Below are positions 45,861 to 55,848 of a stretch of 64,000 bases of DNA, piece after piece. Position 1 is the first letter of the stretch. Each line of letters opens with the position of its first letter. The notes under the pieces were generated by a model. The model worked only from the letters and a program-made list of their open reading frames with translations, was not told the DNA's origin and searched no databases. The DNA comes from Bacteroidota bacterium. GTDB lineage: Bacteria > Bacteroidota > Bacteroidia > Chitinophagales > BACL12. The stretch spans positions 1 through 64,000 of the forward strand of contig JADJJZ010000003.1 in the NCBI GenBank assembly GCA_016706255.1, given 5' to 3'. The position numbers and the translations under genes were made by a program.

Positions 45861-45866
45861 GAGGAG
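45861..45866 (+). promoter_or_regulatory. Clear Shine-Dalgarno (GAGGAG) for obg
   Basis: GAGGAG lies 8 nt before the obg ATG. Most genes in this window lack such a strong site, as is usual in Bacteroidota. Confidence 0.45.
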
Positions 45867-45874
45867 AAAAGTTT

Positions 45875-46879
45875 ATGGAAAAACAGAATTTTGTTGACTA
45901 CGTTAAAATCCACTGCAAAAGCGGTAAGGGAGGCGCGGGAAGTGTGCATTTCCACAGAGATAAGCACACGATGAAAGGCGGTCCTGACGGCGGTGACGGT
46001 GGTAGAGGCGGGCACGTTATTCTGCGCGGCAATGCTCAGTTGTGGACCTTGCTCCATTTGAAATACCGCAAACATGTGATTGCTGAAAACGGCCATTATG
46101 GAACTGAACGCTTGCGAAGTGGTTCTGAAGGGGAAGATGTGATTCTGGAAGTGCCACTGGGAACAGTTGCTAAAGATTTTGAAACCGGCGAAGTTGATTT
46201 CGAAATTGTTGAAGACGGGCAAGAAGTAATTTGGGTGCCCGGAGGAAGAGGCGGATTGGGAAATAACCATTTTAAGTCACCTACAAACCAGTCGCCACGC
46301 CATGCCCAACCCGGTGAACCCGGAATAGAAGCCTGGAAGCTACTTGAGCTGAAAGTGCTTGCTGACGTTGGTTTGGTTGGATTTCCAAATGCAGGTAAAT
46401 CAACATTATTATCGGTATTATCTGCCGCAAAACCCGAAATTGCCGATTATCCGTTTACTACATTAGTGCCCAACCTGGGTATTGTTGCATACCGTGATCA
46501 CAAGTCGTTTATTATGGCTGATATACCCGGAATTATTGAAGGGGCCAGCGATGGTAAGGGATTAGGGATTCGGTTTCTTAAACATATTGAACGCAATTCG
46601 CTGCTTTTATTTATGGTGAGTTGTGAGGATAAGGATATTAAAACTACCTATAAAATATTACTGGATGAGCTCAAAAAATTCAACAAAGAATTGCTGAGCA
46701 AACAACGAATTTTGGCAATTACTAAAGCCGATTTAATTGATGATGAATTAGAAAAAATGCTGAAGAAGGAATTACCTAAATCAGTTCAAACGGTATTTAT
46801 TTCATCACACACAAAAAAGAACCTGGATAAATTAAAAGATATGATCTGGACCGAATTAAATAAACCGGATTTAGATTAA
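45875..46879 (+). CDS. obg: GTPase Obg/CgtA
   Basis: 334 residues. Obg is an essential GTPase acting in 50S ribosome maturation and stress response. The glycine-rich Obg fold spans residues about 3-158 (KSGKGGAGSVHFHRDKHTMK, GPDGGDGGRGGHVILRG). The G domain follows with G1 GFPNAGKSTLLSVL, switch region DYPFTTLVPNLGIV, G3 DIPGIIEGASDGKGLG and G4 TKADLID. There is no C-terminal OCT domain, as is usual in this phylum. Confidence 0.96.
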   Translation: MEKQNFVDYVKIHCKSGKGGAGSVHFHRDKHTMKGGPDGGDGGRGGHVILRGNAQLWTLLHLKYRKHVIAENGHYGTERLRSGSEGEDVILEVPLGTVAKDFETGEVDFEIVEDGQEVIWVPGGRGGLGNNHFKSPTNQSPRHAQPGEPGIEAWKLLELKVLADVGLVGFPNAGKSTLLSVLSAAKPEIADYPFTTLVPNLGIVAYRDHKSFIMADIPGIIEGASDGKGLGIRFLKHIERNSLLLFMVSCEDKDIKTTYKILLDELKKFNKELLSKQRILAITKADLIDDELEKMLKKELPKSVQTVFISSHTKKNLDKLKDMIWTELNKPDLD

Positions 46880-46899
46880 TTCAGGTAATAAATTAAGGC

Positions 46900-47817
46900 A
46901 TGCAAAAATATTCAACTACAAGCTGGTTGCTGTTAATCGTATTAAGTTTAATATGGGGTTTTTCTTTCATATTTATGAAATACGGATTAAAAACGTTTAC
47001 CTGGGATGAAGTTGCAGCCATTCGTATTTCGTTTTCATTTATAGCAACACTTCCACTCATTTTTATCCATTTCAAAAAAATAAAAAAAGCTGAAATAAAA
47101 TATTATTGTATGGTCGGATTTTTTGGAAGTGGTTTACCGGCCTTTTGTTTTACATTTTCTCAAACCCATATAGAATCAGGTATTGCGGGTGTTTTAAATT
47201 CACTTACACCTGTTTTCACTTTTATTTTAGGCGTGCTGTTTTTTAGCATGCGATTCGAAAAAAATAAATTGTACGGTTTAATAGTTGCTTTAACCGGCGC
47301 AATTATTTTAGTTGTGTTTGATCGCTCAGCAAGTGGTGAAAGTAATTTAATTTATGCCTTGCCTTTATTTGCTGCAACAATGAGTTATGCCACATCAGCA
47401 AATTTGGTAAAACGATTTTTACAAAATGCTCATCCGCTCACTTTAGGTGCTGTTGGATTTTCATTTATCGGCATCCCTGCAATTATTTATTTATTCACCA
47501 CCGATTTTTTAAGTCGTGCCAATATGCCTTCATTTAATGTGAGTTTAATGAGCGTAATATCATTAAGTTTTTTCGGAACCGTAATTGCATCGATTGGATA
47601 CTATGCACTCATTCAAAGAACAGATGCCATTTTCGGTAGTTTGGTAACTTATTTAATTCCGATTGTGGCAATCATAATAGGATTTATCGATGGCGAAACG
47701 CTTCGTATTTATCACCTGATCGGAATGCTGTTTATACTTGTAGGTATTTACATCATAAACGCCAGGCCCAAAGCTGCAGTAGAACCTTTAGCGCCAAGTA
47801 AGGAAATCGGAGTTTAA
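46900..47817 (+). CDS. EamA-family transporter (drug/metabolite exporter)
   Basis: 305 residues with ten hydrophobic helices in two EamA repeats: SLIWGFSFIFMKYGLKTF opens the first, LPLFAATMSYATSANLVK the second. LTPVFTFILGVLFF and YLIPIVAIIIGFIDGE are the conserved ends of each half. It is an inner-membrane exporter or permease of small metabolites; substrate unknown. It starts 20 nt after obg, preceded by AAGG. Its 3' end overlaps the convergent RidA gene by 4 nt. Confidence 0.87.
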   Translation: MQKYSTTSWLLLIVLSLIWGFSFIFMKYGLKTFTWDEVAAIRISFSFIATLPLIFIHFKKIKKAEIKYYCMVGFFGSGLPAFCFTFSQTHIESGIAGVLNSLTPVFTFILGVLFFSMRFEKNKLYGLIVALTGAIILVVFDRSASGESNLIYALPLFAATMSYATSANLVKRFLQNAHPLTLGAVGFSFIGIPAIIYLFTTDFLSRANMPSFNVSLMSVISLSFFGTVIASIGYYALIQRTDAIFGSLVTYLIPIVAIIIGFIDGETLRIYHLIGMLFILVGIYIINARPKAAVEPLAPSKEIGV

Positions 47818-48284
47818 GGCATAGCGACTACTGCGCTTATCTCTACGCGTACGTTTTTTGGTAAACCGGCAACGGCAACTGTTTCACGGGCCGGTGGATA
47901 TTCAGTAAAATATTCTCCATAAACTGCATTTACATCTGCAAAATAATTCATGTCGCTTAAGAATATGGTGCATTTTACCACGTTGTTCATTTTACAACCG
48001 GCCTGTTCAATAATTGCCTTCAGGTTTTCCATAACCACGCGGGTTTCCGCTTTAATATCAGTACCTGAATATAGAGTGTTTGTTGCAGGGTCGATGGCAA
48101 TTTGGCCTGAAACAAATACAAATCCACCTGCTGATATTGCTTGTGAATAAGGTCCGATTGGCGCAGGTGCCGAAGGTGTATAGATTACGTTTTTCATTAC
48201 GGTTTTATTGGTTGAACAGGATGTAAAAGTAGTAACAATGCAACAAATGCATGTCAAAACCATTGGAAAGCGGTGTAGCATCAT
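47814..48284 (-). CDS. RidA-family protein with possible lipoprotein signal
   Basis: The RidA domain (YjgF/UK114) hydrolyses reactive enamines and imines. The core VIYTPSAPAPIGPYSQAISA, GFVFVSGQIAIDP, VVMENLKAIIEQAGC, VVKCTIFLSDM and PPARETVAVAGLPKNVRVEI is complete, including the active-site Arg in PPARE. From the ATG at 48284 there is an in-frame N-terminal extension (FPMVLTCICCIVTTFTSCST, lipobox TSC) that looks like a lipoprotein signal. From the ATG at 48197 the protein would be a normal cytosolic RidA of 127 residues. I cannot decide between them. Confidence 0.85.
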   Translation of the reverse strand: MMLHRFPMVLTCICCIVTTFTSCSTNKTVMKNVIYTPSAPAPIGPYSQAISAGGFVFVSGQIAIDPATNTLYSGTDIKAETRVVMENLKAIIEQAGCKMNNVVKCTIFLSDMNYFADVNAVYGEYFTEYPPARETVAVAGLPKNVRVEISAVVAMP

Positions 48285-48360
48285 GTTATACAATTTGGAA
48301 TTTCATATAAATTGTGTGTAAATTTATACCTCCTTTTTGAGAGAATTTCAAACCCGAATC

Positions 48361-51207
48361 ATGCACCACTTTGGTATGCGACCTTTACTCATTTTTTGTA
48401 TCACTGCGATTATGTCGCTGGGCTCCTTTAATAGTGCAAATGCTCAGATAACATGGACTACAGGTTATACAGCAGATGCAATAGCAGCTTACCTTGCAGG
48501 CGATGGGGTTGATATTGACAATGCAGTAATTGACTGCCACAACTTAGCCTTCGGTTTGTTTGATTGCGTAGATTGTAATGTTGGTATCGATTCAGGTGTG
48601 GTTTTAACAACAGGAAGAGTATCAAATATTGCGGGACCCAACAATGCCGGTGGAACGGGAACAGATAATGGCTGGCCCGGCGACCCTGATTTAAATGCTT
48701 ACCCGGGTATCGGAACTACTCATGATGCCTGCGTTTTAGAGTTTGATGTGTATTCTCCGGGTGATAGTTTGCAATTTCAATATGTTTTTGGTTCAGAAGA
48801 ATATCTGGAATATGTTGGCGGTATAAACGATGCTTTCGTATTTTGGATTAGCGGTCCGGGTTTTGCAACACCTACTAATATTGCCCTAATTCCAGGTACT
48901 GCGCTACCGGTTACAATCGACAACGTAAATAACTTAGATTTTCCGATGTATTACATCATTAACGGTGCCGGCGGCGGTCCTGTTTATGGTGTAGATCCTT
49001 ACTATATTGAATACGATGGTTTTACAACTGTGCTTACTGCTGCTGCAGAGGTTTCTCCTTGTACCTGGTATCATTTGAAATTAGCCATTGGTGATGAATC
49101 CGATTTTGTGTTCGATTCAGGTGTGTTCTTAAAAGCAAAAAGTCTTGTAACAACTTATCTCGCTGATTTTACTTATCCCGGTTTTGATTTTGGAGAAGAT
49201 GCTGTTTTTTGCACCACCGAACCTGACCCTGATCCAATGTTAGCGACCGGCGCAGATGCAGGTACATTTACCGCAACACCTGCCGGCCTCGATTTGGATG
49301 CCGGAACTGGAGCACTCGATTTGAGTAATTGTTTACCGGGATCTTATATACTCACTAATACATTAATTACCGGCTTCTGCGATTTAGATACTTTCGTTTA
49401 TACAATGAATGTTATAATTGAAGAACCCGGCGTTGCAGGATTTTTATTCCCGGGCTCACCATATTGTTCAAACGATGCTGATCCGTCACCTATACCGGTT
49501 GCCGGAGCTACATTTGGTGTGTTTTCTGCCGCACCTGCAGGTTTAGTTTTTAATGCCGCTACAGGGGTTGTAGATTTAAGTGCTTCTACTCCCGGTACTT
49601 ATACAATGACCAACACACTGGCTGCCGGAATGGTTTGTCCCGGCGCAACAGCAACAGCATCAATAACAATTTTCCCCGCATATACACAAACAGTTAATGC
49701 GGCAATTTGCACCGGAGAAGCATATGTTTTGCCTGATGGCGGAACAGTATTTACTGCAGGCACTTATGTTTCAAATTTATTAACTACAAAAGGATGTGAT
49801 TCCGTAATTACAACCAACTTAACCGTAAACCCGGTATATAATTTTACACTGAATCCAAGTATTTGTTTAGGTGCTACCTACACACTTCCTGATGGAACAG
49901 GTGTTACTGCTGCCGGTACTTATGTAAATGCATTTACAACTGCGGCAGGCTGCGATTCAATTTATACGGTTAATTTATCTGTAAATCCTGTAATCACGTT
50001 AAATCCAACCATACATCTTTGTGATGGCGAAACATATACGTTACCTGATGGAACTGTTGTTGGTGTTACCGGTTTATATCCTGTTACATTAGTTACTGCT
50101 GCAGGTTGTGATTCAACAATTAATACTACCGTATTAGTGCATCCTGTTTTTGATATTGTATTTAATCCTGTTATTTGTGCAGATGCAAATTATACACTTC
50201 CTGATGGTTCTGTTGTAAATACATCAGGTGTTTATGTAAATAATTTCCTTACTACAAAAGGATGTGATTCAATTATTACAACTAACCTAACCGTAAATCC
50301 TATTTACGATTTAGTTTATAATCCTGAAATATGTATTGGTGAAACATATACACTTCCTGATGGAGCTGTTGTTGCTGCAAGTGGAGTATTTAATTACGGA
50401 TTTACTACAGCCGCAGGTTGTGATTCGAATATTACTGTTAACCTGACTGTTCATCCATTACCTGTATTAAGTTGGGTTATAGATGATATTTTCTGCATGG
50501 AGCAAGGCGCAATAACAATGGAAGCTACACCTGCAGGAGGAACTTACAGTGGAACCGGAATTTCAGGAGATAATTTTGTTACTGCAACAGCAGGTGTTGG
50601 TGGTCCTTACACACTTACTTATGAATACACCGATATTTATGGTTGTTATAATAGTATTACCGCAACAACTTCGGTTGATGATAACTATGTAATTGCCTGG
50701 GGAGATACCAGTATTTATTATGGAGAAGATGCTGATTTATTCAGCGAAGCAGGTGGCGATTATACGTGGTCACCTACCGATGGCATTGCATGTGTAACCT
50801 GTCCTGAAACAAATGTAATTCCACCTTATTCAATCGATTATGTGATGACATCTGTTGATGAAAACGGATGTGTTGCTTCAGATAATGTTATGGTGAGTAT
50901 TATTCCTGATCCACCTAACGATGTATTTATTCCGAATACATTTACACCAAACGGTGATAATATAAACGATATGTTTTTCGCCTTCGGATGGAATGTAACT
51001 TTAATTAATTCCATTCAGATTTTTGATCGTTGGGGTGAATTAATGTATTTCGCAGAAAATCTTAATCCGGGCGATATGAGCAAGGGGTGGGATGGTACCA
51101 TAAATGGTGTAGCCGTAAATAATGGCGTATATGCATTTATTGTAGAAGTACAATTTGAAACCGGTCAGCGCATGACAAAATCGGGAAATGTTACCTTAAT
51201 TCGTTAA
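48361..51207 (+). CDS. Large T9SS type B surface protein: choice-of-anchor L domain, five repeats, gliding-type C-terminus
   Basis: 948 residues from the ATG at 48361, which begins a signal peptide (LLIFCITAIMSLGSFNSANA). Residues about 25-280 match the choice-of-anchor L domain (IDSGVVLTTGRVSNIAG, DACVLEFDVYSPGDSLQFQY, GSEEYLEYVGGINDAFVFWI). Five ~51-residue repeats at about 443-696 follow the pattern C-x-G-x-x-Y-x-LPDG ... GCDS-x-I-x-x-x-L-x-V-x-P. The end (FIPNTFTPNGDNINDMFFAF, IQIFDRWGELMYF, KGWDGTINGVAVNNGVYAFI) is the gliding-motility-associated CHU_C domain, a T9SS type B signal. Probably an adhesin or coat protein. It shares the repeat with 59130-61325. Confidence 0.9.
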   Translation: MHHFGMRPLLIFCITAIMSLGSFNSANAQITWTTGYTADAIAAYLAGDGVDIDNAVIDCHNLAFGLFDCVDCNVGIDSGVVLTTGRVSNIAGPNNAGGTGTDNGWPGDPDLNAYPGIGTTHDACVLEFDVYSPGDSLQFQYVFGSEEYLEYVGGINDAFVFWISGPGFATPTNIALIPGTALPVTIDNVNNLDFPMYYIINGAGGGPVYGVDPYYIEYDGFTTVLTAAAEVSPCTWYHLKLAIGDESDFVFDSGVFLKAKSLVTTYLADFTYPGFDFGEDAVFCTTEPDPDPMLATGADAGTFTATPAGLDLDAGTGALDLSNCLPGSYILTNTLITGFCDLDTFVYTMNVIIEEPGVAGFLFPGSPYCSNDADPSPIPVAGATFGVFSAAPAGLVFNAATGVVDLSASTPGTYTMTNTLAAGMVCPGATATASITIFPAYTQTVNAAICTGEAYVLPDGGTVFTAGTYVSNLLTTKGCDSVITTNLTVNPVYNFTLNPSICLGATYTLPDGTGVTAAGTYVNAFTTAAGCDSIYTVNLSVNPVITLNPTIHLCDGETYTLPDGTVVGVTGLYPVTLVTAAGCDSTINTTVLVHPVFDIVFNPVICADANYTLPDGSVVNTSGVYVNNFLTTKGCDSIITTNLTVNPIYDLVYNPEICIGETYTLPDGAVVAASGVFNYGFTTAAGCDSNITVNLTVHPLPVLSWVIDDIFCMEQGAITMEATPAGGTYSGTGISGDNFVTATAGVGGPYTLTYEYTDIYGCYNSITATTSVDDNYVIAWGDTSIYYGEDADLFSEAGGDYTWSPTDGIACVTCPETNVIPPYSIDYVMTSVDENGCVASDNVMVSIIPDPPNDVFIPNTFTPNGDNINDMFFAFGWNVTLINSIQIFDRWGELMYFAENLNPGDMSKGWDGTINGVAVNNGVYAFIVEVQFETGQRMTKSGNVTLIR

Positions 51208-51208
51208 A

Positions 51209-52672
51209 TCAATTTTTTATTGCAGCAGACATTAATATTTTGCTCGAGATAATATTCGCGGCAAAATAGGGCATGGTTATTATTCTGCGTAACGCTGTTT
51301 TATTCCATTTTAATTTACCGGTTAATAGTTGATAGGTATTTTGTTTCCCTTGTGCTAAGCGGAAACGATAATGCACGTATCGGTGTAAACGTTTGTAGTA
51401 TTCCGGCGAAAAAGTTGCTTTATACATCATTAATAATTCGTCGCTATCGTTCCAGTTTTGTTTTTCGTGTAAATCGTTTTTTACAATTTCATAAAACTTT
51501 GTTCCCGGTAAGGGGTAAGAAACAGAAATACCAATATCATGCGGCATTAAATCCAATAGCATATTAATAGTAAGGTCAATATCAGTTTTTAATTCACCTA
51601 AATAACCAAATTGCAGAAAAAAGCAGGGTTTAATTCCGTGTTGTTTCATTAATTGTGTAGCCGTTATTATTTGTGCGATGGTAGTGCCTTTATCCATTGC
51701 ATCCAATATTTTTTGTGAGCCACTTTCTGCACCAATCCATATTTCATCACAGCCGGCAAGTGCTAAATATTGGATATTATCTGTATCTAACAACAAGTCG
51801 GCGCGACATTGAATTTTAAATTTAAACTTAAGATTTTTTTGTTGCACCAATTCACTGAATTGTTTAATCCACATTGGTTTTAATCCAAAAATATCATCAC
51901 AAAACCAAAAATGTTCAACGCCATATTTAGTAATCAGCATTTCAATTTCCTGCACAACATTTTCGGCAGAACGGCAATTATATCTGTTCCCATAAATTGG
52001 CTTGGCACACCAGTTACATTTAAACGGACAACCTCGTGTTGTAGTCATGTTTAATGAAAAATAACCGGATTTTTGTTTCCACTTAGATTGATATTTTTTT
52101 ATGTCAATTAAATGCCAGGCAGGAAATGGTAACGTATCTAAATCATGTAAAACTGCTCTTGCCGGGGTTTTTGTATAAATGCCATCTTGAATAAAGGCAA
52201 GCCCCGCAATATCAGGAATTACATGTAATTCCTTTTTTTCCAGTGCGCTGATTAACTCCTTTAAAGTAATTTCTGCTTCCCCAATTAAAATATAATCTGC
52301 ACCTTGTTTTAAATATTCCTGCCAATGGTCTGTCGCATCGCTGCTTGAAACCATAACAGTGCACCCGTGTTGTTTTGCAAATTGAATCATACCAAAACAG
52401 GCATTGCGCATATTTACGAGACACATTTTAGTCAGGTAATTAAATCCATCATCATAAATTACAAATGTTTTTCCGGCGTGCTTCGTGATAATGGGAAATA
52501 TTTCCTCAAAATTTTCAACAAAAATGGTATCAAACAAAGTAACTTGATGTTGTTCCTGTTCCAACACGGCAGCAGCGTATAAGGTAGCCAATGGCGGATA
52601 AGGCTGCATATTGGCATGCTGCTTAGGGTCAAGATTTAAGAAATAGGTATTACAAATCAGTATTTCTGCCAT
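51209..52672 (-). CDS. B12-binding-type radical SAM protein (1)
   Basis: 487 residues from the ATG at 52672. An N-terminal cobalamin-binding-like Rossmann domain (YPPLATLYAAAVLEQEQHQV, YLKQGADYILIGEAEITLKE) precedes a radical SAM core with the 4Fe-4S motif CPFKCNWC. LALAGCDEIWIGAESGSQKI and DKGTTIAQIITATQLMKQHG are typical of this superfamily. The canonical DxHxxG cobalamin motif is not seen. Such proteins often methylate unactivated carbons or rearrange lipids and antibiotics; the substrate is unknown. Its start overlaps the nucleotidyltransferase stop by one base (TGATG). Confidence 0.87.
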   Translation of the reverse strand: MAEILICNTYFLNLDPKQHANMQPYPPLATLYAAAVLEQEQHQVTLFDTIFVENFEEIFPIITKHAGKTFVIYDDGFNYLTKMCLVNMRNACFGMIQFAKQHGCTVMVSSSDATDHWQEYLKQGADYILIGEAEITLKELISALEKKELHVIPDIAGLAFIQDGIYTKTPARAVLHDLDTLPFPAWHLIDIKKYQSKWKQKSGYFSLNMTTTRGCPFKCNWCAKPIYGNRYNCRSAENVVQEIEMLITKYGVEHFWFCDDIFGLKPMWIKQFSELVQQKNLKFKFKIQCRADLLLDTDNIQYLALAGCDEIWIGAESGSQKILDAMDKGTTIAQIITATQLMKQHGIKPCFFLQFGYLGELKTDIDLTINMLLDLMPHDIGISVSYPLPGTKFYEIVKNDLHEKQNWNDSDELLMMYKATFSPEYYKRLHRYVHYRFRLAQGKQNTYQLLTGKLKWNKTALRRIITMPYFAANIISSKILMSAAIKN

Positions 52673-53622
52673 CACGACAAAATTACGGAATGTTTTTGCT
52701 CTATGGCTTTACAGGATTTATCAAATTCGGTAAGCACTTTAAATTGAAATCCCTGAGGATGGTGTTTTGATGAAGTTTCACTGGTGCGCAGGTTTACTTC
52801 AAAATGTTCACGCTCAATATTTGAATATTTTTTTGAGATGAAGAAACGCGTCAATTTAAAAGCGAATTTATCAATTATGTCACCTGCCTTACCCGCAAAC
52901 AAGTATTCAAAAATATTTTTGAGACGAGATGGTTTTTCTGTTTTTGTTTCAGAAAATACAGGGCTAAAGTTTGGATAATAATTTTTAACCCAACTATTTG
53001 CTGCAATAAAACTTTGATAATAGCCGGCTCCGGTTTGATTGCGTAATGTAACTATTTCGGTTGCTGAAAAAAGATTTTTGTCCGGAATTTCATTGTGAGC
53101 AGTATCTATATAATAATTAATGCAAAAATATTTTCTTGAGTTAAGTAAAAATATTTTTTTATAAGCAGTTAACAGTAATCGGCAAAACCATATTCTGCCG
53201 GGCTTGGTGATGATGAAATAATCGATATCTGTTGTGTCGTCGAAATAGTTTTTGGATAAAGAGCCGGAAATATTTACACTGCGAACAAATGGAAATTTTT
53301 GAATAAAATTGGAACGGCTTTTAGCTTTTGATGCTATATTAAATGCAGCGAGGTTTCCTGCTTGTCGGCGCGTAATGAGCCAATACTCGTTTTGTAAAGT
53401 ATAAAAGTCGCCAAACTGATAAACGATAAATTTTTCTTTTAACAAGTTTAATACATCCTCCAATTCACTGAGTTGATTGAAAGTGCAAGGTGCATATTTC
53501 TCAATTTCTGGTAGGGTTAATGGATAATTAAAAATATTGTAGTAAGCCAAAGCTTTTATCACTGCTGAAGCTTGTTCAGACAGCACCAATTGATTTTCTG
53601 CTATACGGTGGCTTATTTGCAT
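52672..53622 (-). CDS. Nucleotidyltransferase-fold protein with N-terminal winged-helix-like region
   Basis: 316 residues. The N-terminal ~75 residues (VIKALAYYNIFNYPLTLPEI, FIVYQFGDFYTLQ) look like a winged helix. RSVNISGSLSKNYFDDTTDI followed by DYFIIT gives the GS...D-x-D active site of the nucleotidyltransferase fold (Ser, then Asp-Ile-Asp). The C-terminal part is helical and unassigned. It probably transfers a nucleotide to a small molecule or protein in this cluster. It is coupled to radical SAM gene 1. Confidence 0.72.
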   Translation of the reverse strand: MQISHRIAENQLVLSEQASAVIKALAYYNIFNYPLTLPEIEKYAPCTFNQLSELEDVLNLLKEKFIVYQFGDFYTLQNEYWLITRRQAGNLAAFNIASKAKSRSNFIQKFPFVRSVNISGSLSKNYFDDTTDIDYFIITKPGRIWFCRLLLTAYKKIFLLNSRKYFCINYYIDTAHNEIPDKNLFSATEIVTLRNQTGAGYYQSFIAANSWVKNYYPNFSPVFSETKTEKPSRLKNIFEYLFAGKAGDIIDKFAFKLTRFFISKKYSNIEREHFEVNLRTSETSSKHHPQGFQFKVLTEFDKSCKAIEQKHSVILS

Positions 53623-53678
53623 GTCAGGTTGCTAAGATAACAGTTTGAGTGATTATGAAAAATAACCGTAGTTAAATT

Positions 53679-54338
53679 TTACTTTTTTTGGATGCTGAAA
53701 ATGAAGTTTTGCTCCCATTTTATTTTTTTCTGACTAAAGTGTTGCAATTCAAGATTCGACTGTTGGGCTATCCGCTTTATTTTTTCTATTTCACATTCTT
53801 CAGATAAAATCATGAGTGCTAACGTTGTAGACGATAAATATGCAGCGAGTTGAGGGAAGAGCTTTCTGAAATATTCAAAATCAGTTCCGCAATACCAGGC
53901 CATCTCTAACTCATTACGAGCTTGTTTTGGATAATAAGGTGGATTTATGGCGATGATATCAAAATGTTGTAACGGAATGTTATCAAACAAATCGCTGTGT
54001 ACACATGTAATTTCACAATTATTGGGTAGTGCATTTATTTTCAAATTAGCAATAACCTTTTCACTAATATCGCTTGAAGTTACCAAGGCACCATGTTTTG
54101 CGGCGCTGATGCTGATTAAACCGTTGCCTGCTCCTAATTCGAGAAATAATTTATTTTTTAAATCAAGTTGAAGTATCGTGTTTAATAAATACTTTGTACT
54201 AAAAAAATATGCCGGGTGAAAAACACCTGCAGGGATATGCAATTTTATTCCGCTGTGCTCATAAACAGAAGCCCTCGAAATTCTCCTTTTAATTATTGGC
54301 TGTATGAACCACTGATTTAATTTTTTTGCAATACTCAT
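53679..54338 (-). CDS. Class I SAM methyltransferase, HemK/PrmC-like
   Basis: 219 residues. Motif I LFLELGAGNGLISISAAKHG is followed by SSDISEKVIANLKIN, and the substrate motif NPPYYP (NPPY) appears at residue ~130. NPPY is typical of N-methyltransferases acting on glutamine or adenine amino groups. Unlike PrmC it is short and lacks the N-terminal helical domain, and it sits in a biosynthetic-looking cluster, so it probably has a small-molecule or peptide substrate. It starts directly after the stop of radical SAM gene 2. Confidence 0.8.
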   Translation of the reverse strand: MSIAKKLNQWFIQPIIKRRISRASVYEHSGIKLHIPAGVFHPAYFFSTKYLLNTILQLDLKNKLFLELGAGNGLISISAAKHGALVTSSDISEKVIANLKINALPNNCEITCVHSDLFDNIPLQHFDIIAINPPYYPKQARNELEMAWYCGTDFEYFRKLFPQLAAYLSSTTLALMILSEECEIEKIKRIAQQSNLELQHFSQKKIKWEQNFIFSIQKK

Positions 54339-55847
54339 TTAAAATCCTTCAATTTCAGGTTGGCGATAATGCAGCCAATACTTTTGTAAGGCTTTTATTT
54401 CATAAGGCAGTGTATAAAATCCGGTTTTATAACGGAGTGCGGATATTCCTGAAATGATTTTTTTCCTGAATGGGGTTAACTTAATGTCGCTGGCTGTAGG
54501 GTAATAACCATTTAAAACCGTTTCAAAATTTTTAATTTTATCAATCATATATGGTTTCAACCAGGGTGTTAAAGGATTTTTACGCAAATCAAAATTTTCC
54601 CATTGTGGTGAAATCCAATCTTCTAATTTTTCCGGAAAATGAAATCCTGCAGTTTTAACGGCATTGAACAATTCACTACCTTCTGTTGGAACAGGGGAAT
54701 ATACATAAATTATTATTTCAGTATCAGGGTTTATCGATTTAATAGTTCTGATAAAGGTAATGTCTTCATCAATTTGTTTATTTGTATCATCCTCCGACAT
54801 GCCCGGTGTGCCTAATACAAATGAATATTCAGGAACAATACCAACTTTATGCAATCTGGCCGCAAATCGTTTTATTTGTTCGCCGGTTTGTGTGCCACCT
54901 TTGTCCATCATTTTCAGGATTTTATCATTGCCGGTTTCAGCACCAAAAAAAATCATTTTACAGCCGGCATCATACATCAGTTTTAAACTTTCATCCGAAA
55001 ATTTATCCAATGTATCGATTCTGCCTTCTCCCCACCACGACATATTATCGTTTTTAATGAGCTGCGAAAATTCTACGCAACGTTTTTCTGAAACAAAAAA
55101 ATTGTTATCATGAAATTCAATTGCATTTCCGCCATAGGTGTTTTTGAGATAGGTAATATCTTTATAAATTAATTCGGCCGATTTACCTTTCCATCTTGCG
55201 TTATAAATTGGAACAATACCACAAAATGCACAACTAAACGGACAGCCAATACTACTGTGGTAGGCAATTGTTTTTGTGCCAAGATATGTTTTACCCAAAT
55301 ATTTTTGTATTGGGTAAAATGAATTTAATGTTTGATACGGCAAATCAGGCAGCGCATCCTGATCGTATAATTCATCTTTGTGATTTTTTATAACAACATT
55401 ATTTTCTTTCCAGATTAAATTAGGAACCAAATGCGGAGGAACGTTTTTACTTAGGTTGTCTAATAATTGTGGAAATGCCTTATCACCTGGGCCATATATA
55501 ATATAATCTACAAACCCGGAATCCATTACCACACCACTTTGATTACTCGCAAAATAACCTCCCCAAATAATAACGATTTCAGGGAATTGTAGTTTTATTT
55601 TTTTGGAAAAAGGTATAGCTTGCTTTAACTGTGGTCCGGGCATTACAGAAAGCGCAAAATATTTATAATTGCCCGTTTTTATATAATTAATAATTTTTTG
55701 AAAAGGGTCGGTTTCAAGATTGCCATCTACAATTGCATAAGGGTATTTCCCATCAATAGCTGCTGCGACCGATAAAATGGAATTCGGGATGCGCGGTTTA
55801 TAATTTGCTGCTCGCGGATTAAATAATATGACTCCTTTATTTTCCAT
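54339..55847 (-). CDS. B12-binding-type radical SAM protein (2)
   Basis: 502 residues from the ATG at 55847. The N-terminal cobalamin-binding-like domain (FPEIVIIWGGYFASNQSG, YIIYGPGDKAFPQLLDNL) precedes the core motif CPFSCAFC. AGCKMIFFGAETGNDKILKM and EDDTNKQIDEDITFIRTIK are superfamily segments. It is the most diverged of the three radical SAM proteins here. The Gly-rich FGAETG motif binds SAM. It starts one base after the glycosyltransferase stop, and the methyltransferase gene follows without a gap, so translation of all three is linked. Confidence 0.87.
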   Translation of the reverse strand: MENKGVILFNPRAANYKPRIPNSILSVAAAIDGKYPYAIVDGNLETDPFQKIINYIKTGNYKYFALSVMPGPQLKQAIPFSKKIKLQFPEIVIIWGGYFASNQSGVVMDSGFVDYIIYGPGDKAFPQLLDNLSKNVPPHLVPNLIWKENNVVIKNHKDELYDQDALPDLPYQTLNSFYPIQKYLGKTYLGTKTIAYHSSIGCPFSCAFCGIVPIYNARWKGKSAELIYKDITYLKNTYGGNAIEFHDNNFFVSEKRCVEFSQLIKNDNMSWWGEGRIDTLDKFSDESLKLMYDAGCKMIFFGAETGNDKILKMMDKGGTQTGEQIKRFAARLHKVGIVPEYSFVLGTPGMSEDDTNKQIDEDITFIRTIKSINPDTEIIIYVYSPVPTEGSELFNAVKTAGFHFPEKLEDWISPQWENFDLRKNPLTPWLKPYMIDKIKNFETVLNGYYPTASDIKLTPFRKKIISGISALRYKTGFYTLPYEIKALQKYWLHYRQPEIEGF

Positions 55848-55848
55848 T

